A stretch of 64,000 bases of DNA from Megalobrama amblycephala (Eukaryota > Chordata > Actinopteri > Cypriniformes > Xenocyprididae). The notes under the pieces were generated by a model. The model did not search any database, was not told where the DNA came from, and saw only the letters and a list, made by a program, of their open reading frames with translations. This document shows, one piece after another, positions 45,164 to 56,670 of this stretch (position 1 is the stretch's first letter; each line of letters opens with the position of its first letter). Position numbers and translations under genes: made by a program. The stretch is taken from positions 9,496,582 to 9,560,581 of the forward strand of contig NC_063054.1 of the NCBI RefSeq assembly GCF_018812025.1. The letters run 5' to 3'.

Positions 45164-46603
45164 TTAACCCTCTGGAGTCTGAGGCTGATTTGGGGCCTGG
45201 AGAAGTTTTGACATGCCCTGACATTTGTGCTTTTTTCAGTTGTTCATAAACACATTAATGACAAAAGTGTCATTACACTGTGTTCAGCACAAACTAGGCT
45301 ACCATAATACGTGAGGAACATGTATGTACATGTTTGTATTTTTGAAGGAATAATGTTTATGCATGGTTATTGAAAAAACAAAAAACTTAAGTCACTGAAA
45401 TAAGGCCCAAAAAGTATCTGTGTTCTCAAGACTTCTGGGTATTGGATGTTGTAGACTAGAGTTTTTGATTCAAAATTATGTAAAAATTATAATGCCTACT
45501 TGTTCATATAAAACCATGAATAATGGGTCATTTACACCTGAGAAGACAAAAGAATCACATAATAATGTCCTGAAATGACTTGCATATTAATGAGGCCTTT
45601 CAGTCAGGTAGGCTGTGAAAAAACCCTCTGTAATCATGTCTCAGCTCAATTTAAAATAATGGTATTTTATTATATTCTTTAAAATATAATGTATTTCTGT
45701 GATGCAAAGTGTCTGAACAGTTATGTTACCTCTATGGCATTTCATATAGGCTTTTAGCTTAAAGGCATGCACATTTGGAGAAATATTGATGGATTCTTAT
45801 ATTTATGTCAATTTTCTATACTGAGGAGTAATATTTATTCAATATTTATTCTCATCACTATGAGTGCTGGATACTGTGTTTTCAATTCACACTTGCAGCC
45901 GGAGGGCGGTCTGTACACCTTTAGTCCACAAATTATTCTAATGAAGAAGAGGACATTTCAGGAATGGTGTTTTCAATTCATACTTGCAGCCGGAGGGCGC
46001 TCTCTGTACACCTTTAGGCCACAAATTCATATAAAGAAGAAAAGGAACCAGGAACTAACGACATGTCTTCTAGATGTCGCTAACCATGGCTTTAACATCC
46101 AGATAAACACTTTTCAGGACAATAAATACACGATTGAGACGATGAATGCATGCATTGCCTCAGTATTCGCCTCTGAATAGCGCTGGCTCCGTGGGCGTGG
46201 CCGCATTAGCGGATAATGAGCTGAATCACGGAGTTCTAACTCGGCTCTCTTTTCATACAGATTACATAAACACAGAATGTTTGTTTTTGATTTGACTTGC
46301 ACGATTTAAAACCTGACATTTCAACGTTTCTTTAGACATAAGTGTCATTTTTTTTTGTCATTAGTATTCATAAGTTACAGTTCATTTTCTGAGAACTATC
46401 AGATTGGAATTCGTTCAGAGGGAGACGAGAGATCACGCATCATGTTAGTTTTCTTTATTTTACAAAAAGCACAACATTGTGTTTTTACTCTGAGTGTATA
46501 CAAATAAAAGAAGACATTCTATAGTATTTTAAGTCTGTTTTGTTGCAATGTGAAAAAAATCCTGCAAAACGCGCCGGCGCGTTTTCAGACCTCAGGGAGT
46601 TAA
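45164..46603 (+). mobile_element. piggyBac-like non-autonomous element, copy 2 (complete)
   Basis: TTAA at 45164-45167 and 46600-46603 bound it. Terminal repeats CCCTCTGGAGTCTGAGG and, on the other strand, CTCCCTGAGGTCTGAAA are imperfectly inverted. A subterminal gcgccggcgc palindrome lies at 46571-46580. Internal sequence matches copy 1, including the ~90-bp tandem duplication. No full transposase (about 580 residues is usual) is present. Confidence 0.8.
45860..46180 (+). other. Short open frame inside piggyBac-like copy 2
   Basis: It starts M-S-A-G-Y-C-V-F-N-S and carries two T-F-.-P-Q-I repeats from the tandem duplication, then N-H-G-F-N-I-Q-I-N-T-F-Q-D-N-K. It ends four codons after the same A-S-.-F-A as copy 1. 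The frame runs upstream to an earlier Met at 45767, but only the part from 45860 is shared with copy 1. No known domain. Probably not a functional gene. Confidence 0.3.
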
Positions 46604-46750
46604 TATGCAATTTTGGTTTCTAAATGTTTTTGTTTTAATGATTTCATGCTCACTATGGAATAGGAGTGCCACTTACAAGTAAAATTGAGAAATCAATTAT
46701 CAATTCAAAAATAAAAATGTAAATAAATCACATTTCAAATAGACCAATAA

Positions 46751-46754
<4 letters not shown>

Positions 46755-46824
<70 letters not shown>

Positions 46825-46830
46825 TTTGGT
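46755..46830. repeat. (TA)n microsatellite
   Basis: About 32 TA units, slightly interrupted at the right. Confidence 0.95.
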
Positions 46831-46907
46831 TAATATAATGGTTTAATTCATGTTATAAAATGGTTAGTTCCTGTTCTTGATTCTGATTGGTCAATATGTG
46901 TTTATCC

Positions 46908-48476
46908 AAACAGCTGAGTCTTTAGCCATTTTCAAAAAACTGCTAAAGACATATCTTTTTCGGCAACACTTGACCCAGTGATATTAGCATTTACTCTTTA
47001 TTTCTATTATTACTTTTCTTTTTTGATTTCTATTCTCTTTCTCCATCTATTTGTATTTAATAAAAACAAAATAATAATAAAAAAAGCAGCACTTCACTGG
47101 TGAAACTGGGACTTGACACGGCACTTGCATAGTGTTGCACTCATGTTGATTTGATTGCTTCTAATATTCTCATTAGTGATGGGAAGTTCGGATCATTCTA
47201 CCGACTCAGACTTTTGAGTCTCGTTCAACAAAATGAACGAATCTTTTTTTGAGTCATTTCGTTCATTTCGTTCATTTTAGTAAAATGTAATTAAAATGTT
47301 ACGTGTTACTTCCCCAACACATCTACTACTTATGCAAACGTTGATCCCACTACAAACAATACAAAACTACAATGCTATAAGATTCAGAAATGATTAATTC
47401 ATTACCTGCGTCTTCAGTTTATGACAAGCTGATTAAGCTCACCTCACCTCTTGTCTGACAAGTCTTCGGGTTTAAGTCATTCCTTAATGACATGACAGGC
47501 AGTCCCATGCTAAACCAATGCAGTCTGAGCCGGTAAGAGAATTGATTAGTTCATTTCATGAGTCATTCGGGTTTTGAGTCGTTCCTTAATCACGTGACAG
47601 ACCCATACGCTATTTCTGACATTTCTGTCACTGTTTTTGTTACTGTTTCTTGAGGATCTGTGGTGTGTTATTATAAATAAATAAAGCCCTGTTATAAATA
47701 AAATATTGATTAATTTATCTTTTTGACTGTCTGTAAATAACACTAGGCTATATAATAATATAATAATCCAAGCCTACAATACAAAATATTTATAGCCTAG
47801 TTTGTTCATTTTTACTCCAATTTTGAGTTTGCTGTTATAATAATTGCTTTTCCTAGGCAGACTTGACATATTGGTCTAATATATGTATAAGAAGATTGCT
47901 CAAAAAGGACATAATGACATAAATTAAAAGCAAATAACATTTTGAATTTGAATTATTAATGTTAGTTTAAAACATCAAGGTTATGATAACTTCAGCTTTA
48001 ACAGTTGTAACACAAACTCAAACAAAACTGGAGAGTTAACGGTATTTACTAATAAATATAATGTGCTTGGGTCACACAGCATAGCCTATGGGTCTGTCAC
48101 GTGATTAAGGAAGGACTCAAAAACCCGAAAGACTCATAAAAAGAACTAATCAATTCTCTTTCCGGCTCAGAATGCATTGGTAACGTATGGGTCTGTCACG
48201 TGATTAAGGAACGACTCAAAACCCGAAAGACTCATGAAATGAACTAATCAATTGAATCATCAGGTGAACTACTTCTAGCAGTACAGAACCTGTAGAATAT
48301 TGCACATGCGCGACTGAACGAATCACCCCCCGAGACGACTCGTTCTTCCCGAGTCACATTAAAGATTCGTTCAAAATGAACGAATCGTTCAAGAACGACA
48401 CATCACTACTTCTCATTTGTAAGTCGCTTTGGAGAAAACCGCCTGCTGAATGACTAAATGTAAATGTAAATGTGTT
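46908..48476 (+). mobile_element. L2-type LINE 3' end, split by a hAT
   Basis: 46910-46983 translates to T-A-E-S-L-A-I-F-K-K-L-L-K-T and Y-L-F-R-Q-H-L-T-Q-stop, the L2 ORF2 C-terminus also seen at 12.8 kb. The 3' tail gtaagtcgctttggagaaaa and (AAATGT)n resumes at 48417. Removing 47174-48408 plus one TSD copy restores a normal L2 3' end. Confidence 0.85.
47174..48408. mobile_element. hAT element with tandem subterminal repeats, 1,235 bp
   Basis: The ends TAGTGATGGGAAGTTCGG and, on the other strand, TAGTGATGTGTCGTTCTTG lie between ATTCTCAT (47166-47173) and CTTCTCAT (48409-48416), 7 of 8 identical. The right half holds two direct copies, 99 bp apart, of a ggtctgtcacgtgattaagg block (48090, 48189). 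The left half holds two copies in the opposite orientation, 102 bp apart (around 47480 and 47582). No transposase is seen. Confidence 0.85.
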
Positions 48477-49035
48477 TTATTCATGAAAAAACACGGTTAT
48501 GACCGCTACACCCAACAGTTCTGTGTATCACTACACAACACCCTTAGCAACCACTCTTAGCAACGTAAACTGTTTGTTCTCAATTGATATTGTTCATTGA
48601 AGCTTACTGTATTATTATTATTACCTGCATTTAGATTTTGCATTTTCCTTCAGGTCAGTCCAATGTTCATAATAAATCTGTTTAAATCTGTTTAAATGTC
48701 CGCTGCAATATCTTGTCCTTTTAACAGTTAAGGGGTTTTCCTGTGACTGACAGGGCTATTCAGTCTTTTCAATATAAAAGTCTTCTCTACTGACTGATAC
48801 ACTCATTAAGACAGCCTTTGCCGCCATCTAATGGCGTAATATTGTAGCTTCTGTTGCTGTTCAGTCAGGGACTATTTTTTTTCCGGTGGAAGGAAGGCTT
48901 TTAGTGATTTTACTTCATGAAAGTTGCATTGACACATATTTTTTGGCTTTAATATTTGTATTGTGTGGTAACCGTTTTATAAAAGCAATAAGGTACTTGA
49001 GTCCTGTGCTTTATTGTGAATAAGTCACAGCTGAA
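48477..49035. other. No gene seen
   Basis: Nothing recognisable beyond ordinary AT-rich sequence. Confidence 0.5.
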
Positions 49036-49589
49036 TAGCCTGACTACGTCAGACTTCCTACTTCCGCTCAATTTCATTTCGCTTCTGTACTCAGTCTGAT
49101 ACAGCGTCAGAGCTTTCTGTTTGCCACCGGTCTGGAAACAGCCGGGCCAATCAACGAACAGAGGGCGGGCTGAGAGCCGTGACGTAGATGCTAAGCGCCG
49201 AGTTTTACATTGTAGGTTAGAGAAATCGAAAACCGAAACGACTGCGGAAATGGGAAACGAGACACGGGATGCAATTCGCTCTGTTATGGAGAACATTCAA
49301 CTCTTTTTCAAACTGAAGCCAGAACAAGAAGAGTGTTTGATAAACATTTTAAGTCTTTAAATCTTTAAACAGATTTGAGTTCGATGCATGATGTCTGTGC
49401 TTCGATGCGGCTGCACAGGCGCATAACATACGTCATAACTAAACGTATCTGATTGGCTTACGGGTAACCAATGATTTTAAACTTCAGACAAGCGCCCCCT
49501 AGCGAGAGAGAAAACACTTCTCTATTATGCCATTCCAGACTCTGTCTACGAAACAAAGTGAAGTAGCAGAGTCTGGTATTACCAGGCTA
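49036..49589 (+). mobile_element. Small transposon, 554 bp, 9-bp TSD
   Basis: Perfect duplications ACAGCTGAA (49027-49035 and 49590-49598) flank TAGCCTG...CAGGCTA. Beyond the 7-bp core, the left tagcctgactacgtcagac and the right gtctggtattaccaggcta keep further inverted similarity. A 9-bp duplication fits Mutator-like elements; an 8-bp reading with an extra A would fit hAT or P. It carries a short frame that may be the start of a helicase gene. Superfamily open. Confidence 0.75.
49250..49360 (+). pseudogene. Helicase-like N-terminal fragment inside the transposon
   Basis: The frame reads M-G-N-E-T-R-D-A-I-R-S-V-M-E, then L-F-F-K-L-K-P-E-Q-E-E-C-L-I-N-I-L. F-K-L-K-P-E-Q-x-x-C-L resembles the segment just before motif I (Walker A) of RecQ-like helicases in fish, from memory of that family. 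The frame stops two codons later, before any ATP-binding motif. It would be a 5' exon left in a deleted derivative. The match is short, so identity is tentative. Confidence 0.35.
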
Positions 49590-49598
49590 ACAGCTGAA

Positions 49599-51318
49599 GG
49601 GCACAACTCGATACAGCACAGCCTTTCATACAGTATTGCTTACCTAAAACATGCAGTTAAATTAATAATAAAAAGTAAATTAAAAATGATAAATTTTCAA
49701 ATTAATAGACATTTTACAGATTACTTCAGATTACAATTTTATTTCATTCATATTTTAAAATGTAGTTATACATTAATATAAATGAATTATACACACATTA
49801 TAGATAAAATATAACAGTAAAACAAAAATGAAATTTAAAATGTACATATAAATAGAAACAAAATTACACTGTTTTTATAATTTATGCTCAAATGTAGTTA
49901 ACTATAACAATAATTGTAATATTAATAGTTGTTTAATATTAATAATATTAAATAACTGTCATATTTACAAATAGACATTTCAAATATTTAATTACTTTTT
50001 ATATAATATTTAGCTATAAATTTACACATTAATAATCACCTTTTAACTGCATTTATTTTAAAAAATGGCCATTTGTTTTTCCTCAATCCATTTGCTAATT
50101 GCATTTCTTAATTGCACACATGAGAGCATTAAACTGGCTCTTTTAACAGTTTATAAGCCTGTATGTATTTGCTACAATAATAGTTGTTAGTATTTTATTA
50201 TTTGCATTTCTTGTATGTATGTTTTTTGTTTTTTTTTCTTCTCTTGGTCGAAACTCTATCAAAACCTGCTGTGACCCACCAGTTAAAAGCCATTACGTTA
50301 AATGACTGGGGGTTTTAACCAGAATTTAATGTGGTTAACTGGTTCCGTCCAATCTGGATGTCTAAATGCGGTAAAGCGAACATGTTCTTAGTCATTTTTG
50401 TGATTTTGTTCCATTGTGTTTTGAGAAAAGCCGGGCTAACCTTTGACCTGACCTTTGATTGGTCAGCTAGATTGTACTGCAGAGAGAGGCAGTGACTCAG
50501 GCTTTTTTGTCAAGTTGCTAAGTAACAAAGTGATGTGGCCTCCATACAGTCTAAATGCGGCTCTGTGCCTCACCTGCTTCATGCACCCTACAGAGAAAAA
50601 CAGAGGAAGTGTGCGTGGGATTTTTGTAAGCAGACTGAAAACAGCTATTACTGAAGCCTTGTTCCATGGCCATCAGTTTGTTTTAAAAAATTGCAGGGTC
50701 TGGTGGGTGCTCAGATGTGCAGATCACAAAATGATGAAGGCTTAGCTCATGAATATTAATTAGGGTATGCACAATTCAATCATTTACTGTTTTTCTAAAG
50801 AAATAGTCATTGTGATAGTCTGTGAAAGAGTATTGCTAATTTCACAGTAAACCTGAAACAGTAACAATACAATTGATAATGTCCAAAAAATGATTGCTGA
50901 TTTCAGTATACACAGTATATTGATAATTGATAATTGACTTAATTTTTTTATTTTTTTTTATTTTATCTCATTACATTTCAGAGGGGGGAAACAAACTTTA
51001 CAAAATGTGTTTTCAGTCTTTTTTTTTTTTTTACTTAAAAATGTTTGTTAAATGTCACTGCTGCTACTAAGTTATTCAATCAAGAGCAGTTAGTGATTTT
51101 CTGTTTGTCTTGTTGTTTGATTCATATTGACAGCATATACAGCTGTAGGTACTGTATATTATTATGCTGCTGTCACTTTAATACAAACATCTACACATGC
51201 GATTTCTTTACATAGTGCTTATGTTCACAGACATAACTGACTGTGTTTATGTGTTTTTGACATAACCTTGTGTGTTTTTGACAGTTTAAGCAAAATAAGT
51301 CATGAAAGAGAACTTATT
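49599..51318. other. Unique, AT-rich stretch, no gene seen
   Basis: 49620-50250 is very AT-rich. Frames at 49527-49781 and 50455-50745 (96 codons) have no recognisable domain. No element ends. Confidence 0.5.
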
Positions 51319-51861
51319 TTAAAGGATTAGTTCACTTTCAAATAAAATTTTCCTGATAATTTACTCACCCCCGTGTCATCCAAGATGTCCATGTCTTTCT
51401 TTCATCATATGTCCTACGCCTTCCCTATTCTACTTATGGAAAAAAATGAAACTGCTGCTGCGTTCGTTCCGTAAGTTGAATAGGGAAGGCGTAGGACATA
51501 CAGTGTAAGCGTTTTGAAGAATGCGGAAAGTGGAAGCACGTGCAAGGCGATCATTTGTGTTTATAAATCATATACAGTTGTATTTTTTTTTCGAAAATGA
51601 CCGATCGTTTAACTAGATGAGACCCTGATTCCTCGTCTGGTATCGTTTAAAGCTCTTTGAAGCTGCACTGAAACTGTCATTTTGACCTTCAACTGTTTGG
51701 AGGCCATTGAATTCCACTATAAGGAGAATAATCCTGGAATGTTTTCGTCAAAAACCTTAATTTCTTTTCGACTGAAGAAAGAAAGACATGAACATCTTGG
51801 ATGACATGGGGGTGAGTAAATTATCAGGAAATTTTTATTTAAAAGTGGACTAATCCTTTAA
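51319..51861. mobile_element. TTAAAGGATTAG MITE (T2/Kolobok-like), complete
   Basis: TTAAAGGATTAGTTCACTTT at the left mirrors aaagtggactaatcctttaa at the right, flush with TTAA. The arms pair ctcacccccgtgtcatccaa with 'tggatgacatgggggtgag'. An inner palindrome pairs gtcctacgccttccctattc with gaatagggaaggcgtaggac. Fragments of the family lie at 28.6-29.1 and 37.8-38.0 kb. Confidence 0.87.
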
Positions 51862-52079
51862 TAGTCACAGGACGTGCTGTCTGACATCCAGCTTTATGTG
51901 TGTGTGCTTCAGATGTGCGTGCTCAGAAAACCATAAATTATTACCATATATACCATAAAGTTTAGACTGATATGGCTTTAAAATGCATGCAGATAATAAA
52001 CTTGCTTTATGGAGAACTGCAATGTCACGTGAGCATGACCGCGATAGAGATGATAATCAAAATTAAACGGATATTTTAG

Positions 52080-52341
52080 TTTTTGGCAGAGTATTCGAGG
52101 CACAAGTTGTACAGGCTACGCCCTCTTCTGGAAAGCAGAGCGGGGAGCAGCAGCTCATTTACTTTTAAAGATACATGCACAGAAACAGCATGTTTTCCCT
52201 TCCACTCAAAAATGGGCATGTACAACATGGTATAATAAATGATCTGTTGGGTATTTTGAGCTGAAACTTCACAGACACATTCTGGGGACACCTGAGACTT
52301 ATATCATATATATTGTAAAAAGGGGAATAATAGGTCCCTTG
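52080..52341 (-). mobile_element. Partial relative of the TTAAAGG MITEs
   Basis: ttttgagctgaaacttcaca, cagacacattctggggacac and ctgagacttatatca match the conserved terminal block of the 12.3/23.7/40.6-kb copies. The right end gggaataataggtccctt belongs to a subfamily with GGGGACCTATTA ends. The left end is lost. Confidence 0.65.
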
Positions 52342-54019
52342 TAAGGGGATCATCATATTTTGGGGTCATTGGCATCAAAAGTGTTAATATTGTTGTATTG
52401 AGTACAAGTGGTCTGATCCAGATACCAGGGTTTAAAAGCAATAGATTGGAGCGTGTGCTGGAGGAACATTGCCATTGTCACTTTCTGCCACTGATAACAA
52501 CAGCAACAATCACTCAGAAAAATGAAATGACAAATTCCAGTGCCAGATTGGCACTTATTATAACAAACATGAAGTAATGACAGTTGGTTGTATTGTATTA
52601 GAGACATTCCTGTCCCAAGCTATTTCATAAAGTGGTGTGGACAAAATCAACATTCCCTACCCGTCCACCCTGTAAATGACGCTTGTGGTTGTCCTTTGAA
52701 AGGACAACAGAAGAAAAAACATAAAGAGGTACTGAATTACAAAACATAATAAGAAAAACAGATGCATAGAAACAAAAACTACATTAATAACAAATAGAAA
52801 TGATCATAAAATATGGAAAAAGGAGAAAAAAAAAAAAAAAAAAGTTTTGATGGAGTTTGTGGCAGAAAGTGGGCTTGACTTTTGACCTGATCTTTGCGAA
52901 AACTCTCCTGGTTTCTCGCACTTTCTCTCCTCCCCTCCTCTTCTTTCGCCAAACTGTCACATCGCATTAGCAACCCTTTCTCAACCTTGCCCAAATGTCT
53001 CTGCTGAGGAGCAACAACACATAAATTAATCAGCAGAGAGCCGTCAGATAATTCTGATCAGGGATTTCAGGGACTGAGCCCAAGAAGTCTTGCAGCATGA
53101 GAATACCCTGTAAAATAAAGTAGAATAGCACAGACTTTGATACAGATATGAATACATTAATTTCTATTACCATCTGCGTAAGAGAGGAGCCATGCATAAT
53201 GAATATGGCGGCAGCCTGCTCTATAGGATCCACTAAGCATCATGCACCAGGCCAAAGCCTTGAGGCCTAGTGGTTTTGATTATACGTGACACGGTGCAGG
53301 AAATGATAGGGCAAAACTAACCAAAGAAACATCCATCCGTCTCTCTGAATATGTTTCGTTCATTTCTGTTTCTTTAAAGCTGTGAATATTCATGAAGTGA
53401 TGAAATTCTATAAAGTCTGCCAGTGTGTTTGCAAAAAGAGGATTCATTTACTTTAATAGAGCATGTTAAATATCATAATGACTTATAATGGAGATGAAAA
53501 TTGGACTGCGCCGACACTATATTTTATTATTCTCTCTAGAGCATAGCCTGAGTTTATGCAATATCACACTAGCGAGCTATAGTATGAAGATGTATGTTAT
53601 AGGAAACAAAGTTTAAAGTTTTGGAGGCATGGCATAGTGGCTAGTTCTCGTTGAGCTGTGGTCCTCATATATGATCTTTTGACTAAATCCAATTTTCCTG
53701 CCTGTTTACATTCACTTTAGATATGACTGGTATCCGATTTCTGTTTACAATAATGATTCTGTTGGTGACCTCTTTACTACGCAACATGGTTGACCATCGG
53801 GTTTTGAATGGCCGTACTAAAATTATTTATATAATTCACGTCAGGTGGTCATGATTATTTCCCAGCATGGATAAGTGACATGAATGTTTGCAGCTTAAAA
53901 TCTGACTGAACAGTTATACTGTAGAACAGAAAATAACTGTAATTGTCATTTGTTGTTTACTACTATAGCTTTCAGTGGTGAAGCTGTTTTAGTGTGAGCG
54001 CATACAGGCACGCCTACTT
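52342..54019. other. Unique stretch, no gene; A19 tract
   Basis: A poly-A run is at about 52825-52843. Frames on the minus strand (52353-52607, 52779-52994, 53030-53233) lack domains. Confidence 0.5.
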
Positions 54020-54027
54020 CATAATAC

Positions 54028-54381
54028 TAGGGCTGCAACGATTAATCGCGATTAATCATTTGCAATATAAAAGTCTGTTTACACGTAATATATATGTGTG
54101 TGTTCTGTGTATAATAATTATGTATATATAAATACACACACATTCATGTATATATATTTAAGAAAAATGTTATATTTATATATAAAATATTTGTTTATAT
54201 GTAATATAAAATATATATATATATATAAATATATATATGCATATATTTCTAAACTTTATACCTGTATGTTTGTGTATTTATATATACATAATTATTATAC
54301 ACAGAACACACACATATATATTACGTAAACACAGACTTTTATTTTGCAAACGATTAATCGCGATTAATCGTTGCAGCCCTA
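54028..54381. mobile_element. Palindromic hAT-type MITE, 354 bp
   Basis: The ends TAGGGCTGCAACGATTAATC and gattaatcgttgcagcccta are perfectly inverted between perfect 8-bp duplications CATAATAC (54020-54027, 54382-54389). The arms run about 130 bp (tctgtgtataataattatgt against acataattattatacacaga). The AT-rich centre has TA repeats. The 76-codon frame inside is noise. Confidence 0.9.
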
Positions 54382-54389
54382 CATAATAC

Positions 54390-54991
54390 ATCATTAAAAA
54401 GCTATATTTGTGGCCAAACGTGTCGCCATTGCCTTGGGGCTGGCTTGGAATTCCAAGAGGAATCAGATGCAGTCAGATATCGGATACGTATCTAATTTAA
54501 AAACCACTTTTACACGTGTGCAACACATTTCCGATCTGTGTCAGATGTGAGTAAAAAATCTGATTTGTTGTATTTCCTCTAATAAATAGGCAAAAATGCC
54601 TAAATATAAGTGTTTTATGTGTTTGTATGGACTTTAATTCTTTTTGCTATACATACTGTAGGTCCAACATTCACCAATTGGGATTCATGTTTAAATGCAT
54701 TTATGCCACCTCCATCCATAAACAATATGTATAAAAGCCCCTGTTATACATGTTTCTGAAACAACTACTGTGCCCACCCCCCATATTTCCCAATGATTGA
54801 ATCAGTTTCCAGGCTTGACCCCAATCAGCCTCAGTCTCAGGGCACTGACAGCCACCCCCCACCCATAACCCTTTGCAACTGTCAAACCCCTTGTCTATTT
54901 CCTCTTTACATAATGGCAGTCATGAAACCCACTGTGCAGTAATGAGGCCTGTCTGATTTCTGAGGAGGTCCAATGTGTTTCACTGCTTTAA

Positions 54992-55027
<36 letters not shown>

Positions 55028-55756
55028 ATGTTTGAACGGTTATAACTTGGATGAAGAGACTGAATTCAAATTGACACACACGTTATGTTCAAACACTCTA
55101 CTTTTAAGACTTCCCGACATGCCACCAGCAATAACTGAATGATATGATTTGATGATTTTGCAGTTGTCTACTTTGCCTGGTGGGTGCAGATTCACATTGA
55201 TGTTTCACATTGATTTTTGATGAATATTGTTTTTTCTTCGCCAAAACAAACACCATATTTTAGTGAGAGTTTTCCCCGAAGTAGTTGGCTGGTGACAGCT
55301 GGTGGGCTAGTTAGAGCGCAGACCGCTTTGAATTAGCTGATTGCTTTTTGAGTAGAGCGAGCTGGAGGCTTGGATAAGGATCTCTCGCTGTGTGACTTTG
55401 TGCCAGGGAACCTGTGGCATTGAAGCAATGTATTGTTCATCACACTTTTTCCTAACACACACAGTTTCTGAAATAATGGTTATGAAATCATATTAGACTT
55501 GTTCAAATGCCTCTCATGCCACTTCCTATTTCCTTACAGACATTTTCTGTTTAAATGCACACTCAGGCATGCATATTGTCTTTCCTGGTATCGTTACTCT
55601 TCTGATTGTGAACATCTCTGTAATGTGAGAATTAAAAAAGGCAATTCTCTGATTGGATATTAGATGTCCTCTGTTTGGAATGGAGAAAGTTTATTCAATT
55701 ATATTGAACGTTAAAAATAATTTAGTAAAAATTCAGGTAAATTAAGCATTGACTGG
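54390..55756. other. No gene; (AC)n at 54993-55026
   Basis: Contains an (AC)17 microsatellite. Nothing else recognised. Confidence 0.55.
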
Positions 55757-56022
55757 TGGATGGATAGACAAACAGACCAGACAGACAAGTAGAGAGAGAT
55801 AGATAGACAGACAGACAGATAGACATATAGACAGACAAACAAGTAGGTAGGCAGATGGATAGACAGGCAGACAGACGGGTAAATGGGTAGACAGAACAGG
55901 TAAACAGTCAGACATACTGTAGATAGACAGACAAGTAGATGGGTAAACAGAACAGGCAGACAGACAGAGATAGACTGCATAGGTAGGCAGATATATGGAT
56001 AGATAGACAAATAGGTGGGTAC
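55757..56022. repeat. TAGA/CAGA tetranucleotide minisatellite, left block
   Basis: Irregular TAGA, CAGA, GGTA units with recurring agacagaacaggta. The same array resumes at 56671 after a hAT insertion. Minus-strand frames of 110-117 codons are its translation. Confidence 0.93.
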
Positions 56023-56670
56023 ACGATTTATCACACGATACGAAAAATAACACTGAAATCGCACTTAAACGCAAATCTTAGTGTGATTATGAAATCGCAA
56101 AGGCTGTGATTATTTTTTTTGTTGTTTTTTTATGCGCAGCTTGTCAGTGAAGTAAGGCTCCAAATGCTAATCCATCTAAAAGCACTGCGAGTTTGAGTCG
56201 CTTATTATGTACATTTCAAAAAGCAACACACGTCAATATAGACATGAGAAGCATTTATTAACATCTTGTCCAACAAAAGACAACATTTAATAAAATTTTT
56301 ACTCCAAACTCACTTCATAACGACAGTTGAGCATCCTTCTGTGAGATGATGCGGCTTCTTACACAGAATAAGGCAGTCGTGTGTTTATAAGTCATGTTTG
56401 ATCAATCAATGCGTTTCAATCTTCTGTTTATTCAGCTACAGTGATAGTATGATGCCCATAGGGATTTCCTGGAATGATGCATGTTATCTTCTGCTGTGGC
56501 AGGGCATGTTTGGAGTTTCTGCGCAAAAGTGTCCTATGGCTTTCAGATGGAGAAGCATTTACTGCTGATCACAGAGCTGTACAGCTCTGACAAGCTACAA
56601 GCTGAACATAAAATAATAGCAGCCTTTGCCAAATCACGTACTGTTTAATCGTGATAAATCATGCAGCCCT
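56023..56670. mobile_element. hAT-like element inside the minisatellite
   Basis: The right end on the minus strand, AGGGCTGCATGATTTATCAC, and the left inner sequence cgatttatcacacgatacga are inverted. The outermost ~8 left bases (expected AGGGCTGCA) read gtgggtaca, so that end is degraded. 'gtgattatgaaatcgcaaagg' is a typical subterminal segment. The TSD cannot be read within repeats. No coding. Confidence 0.7.
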
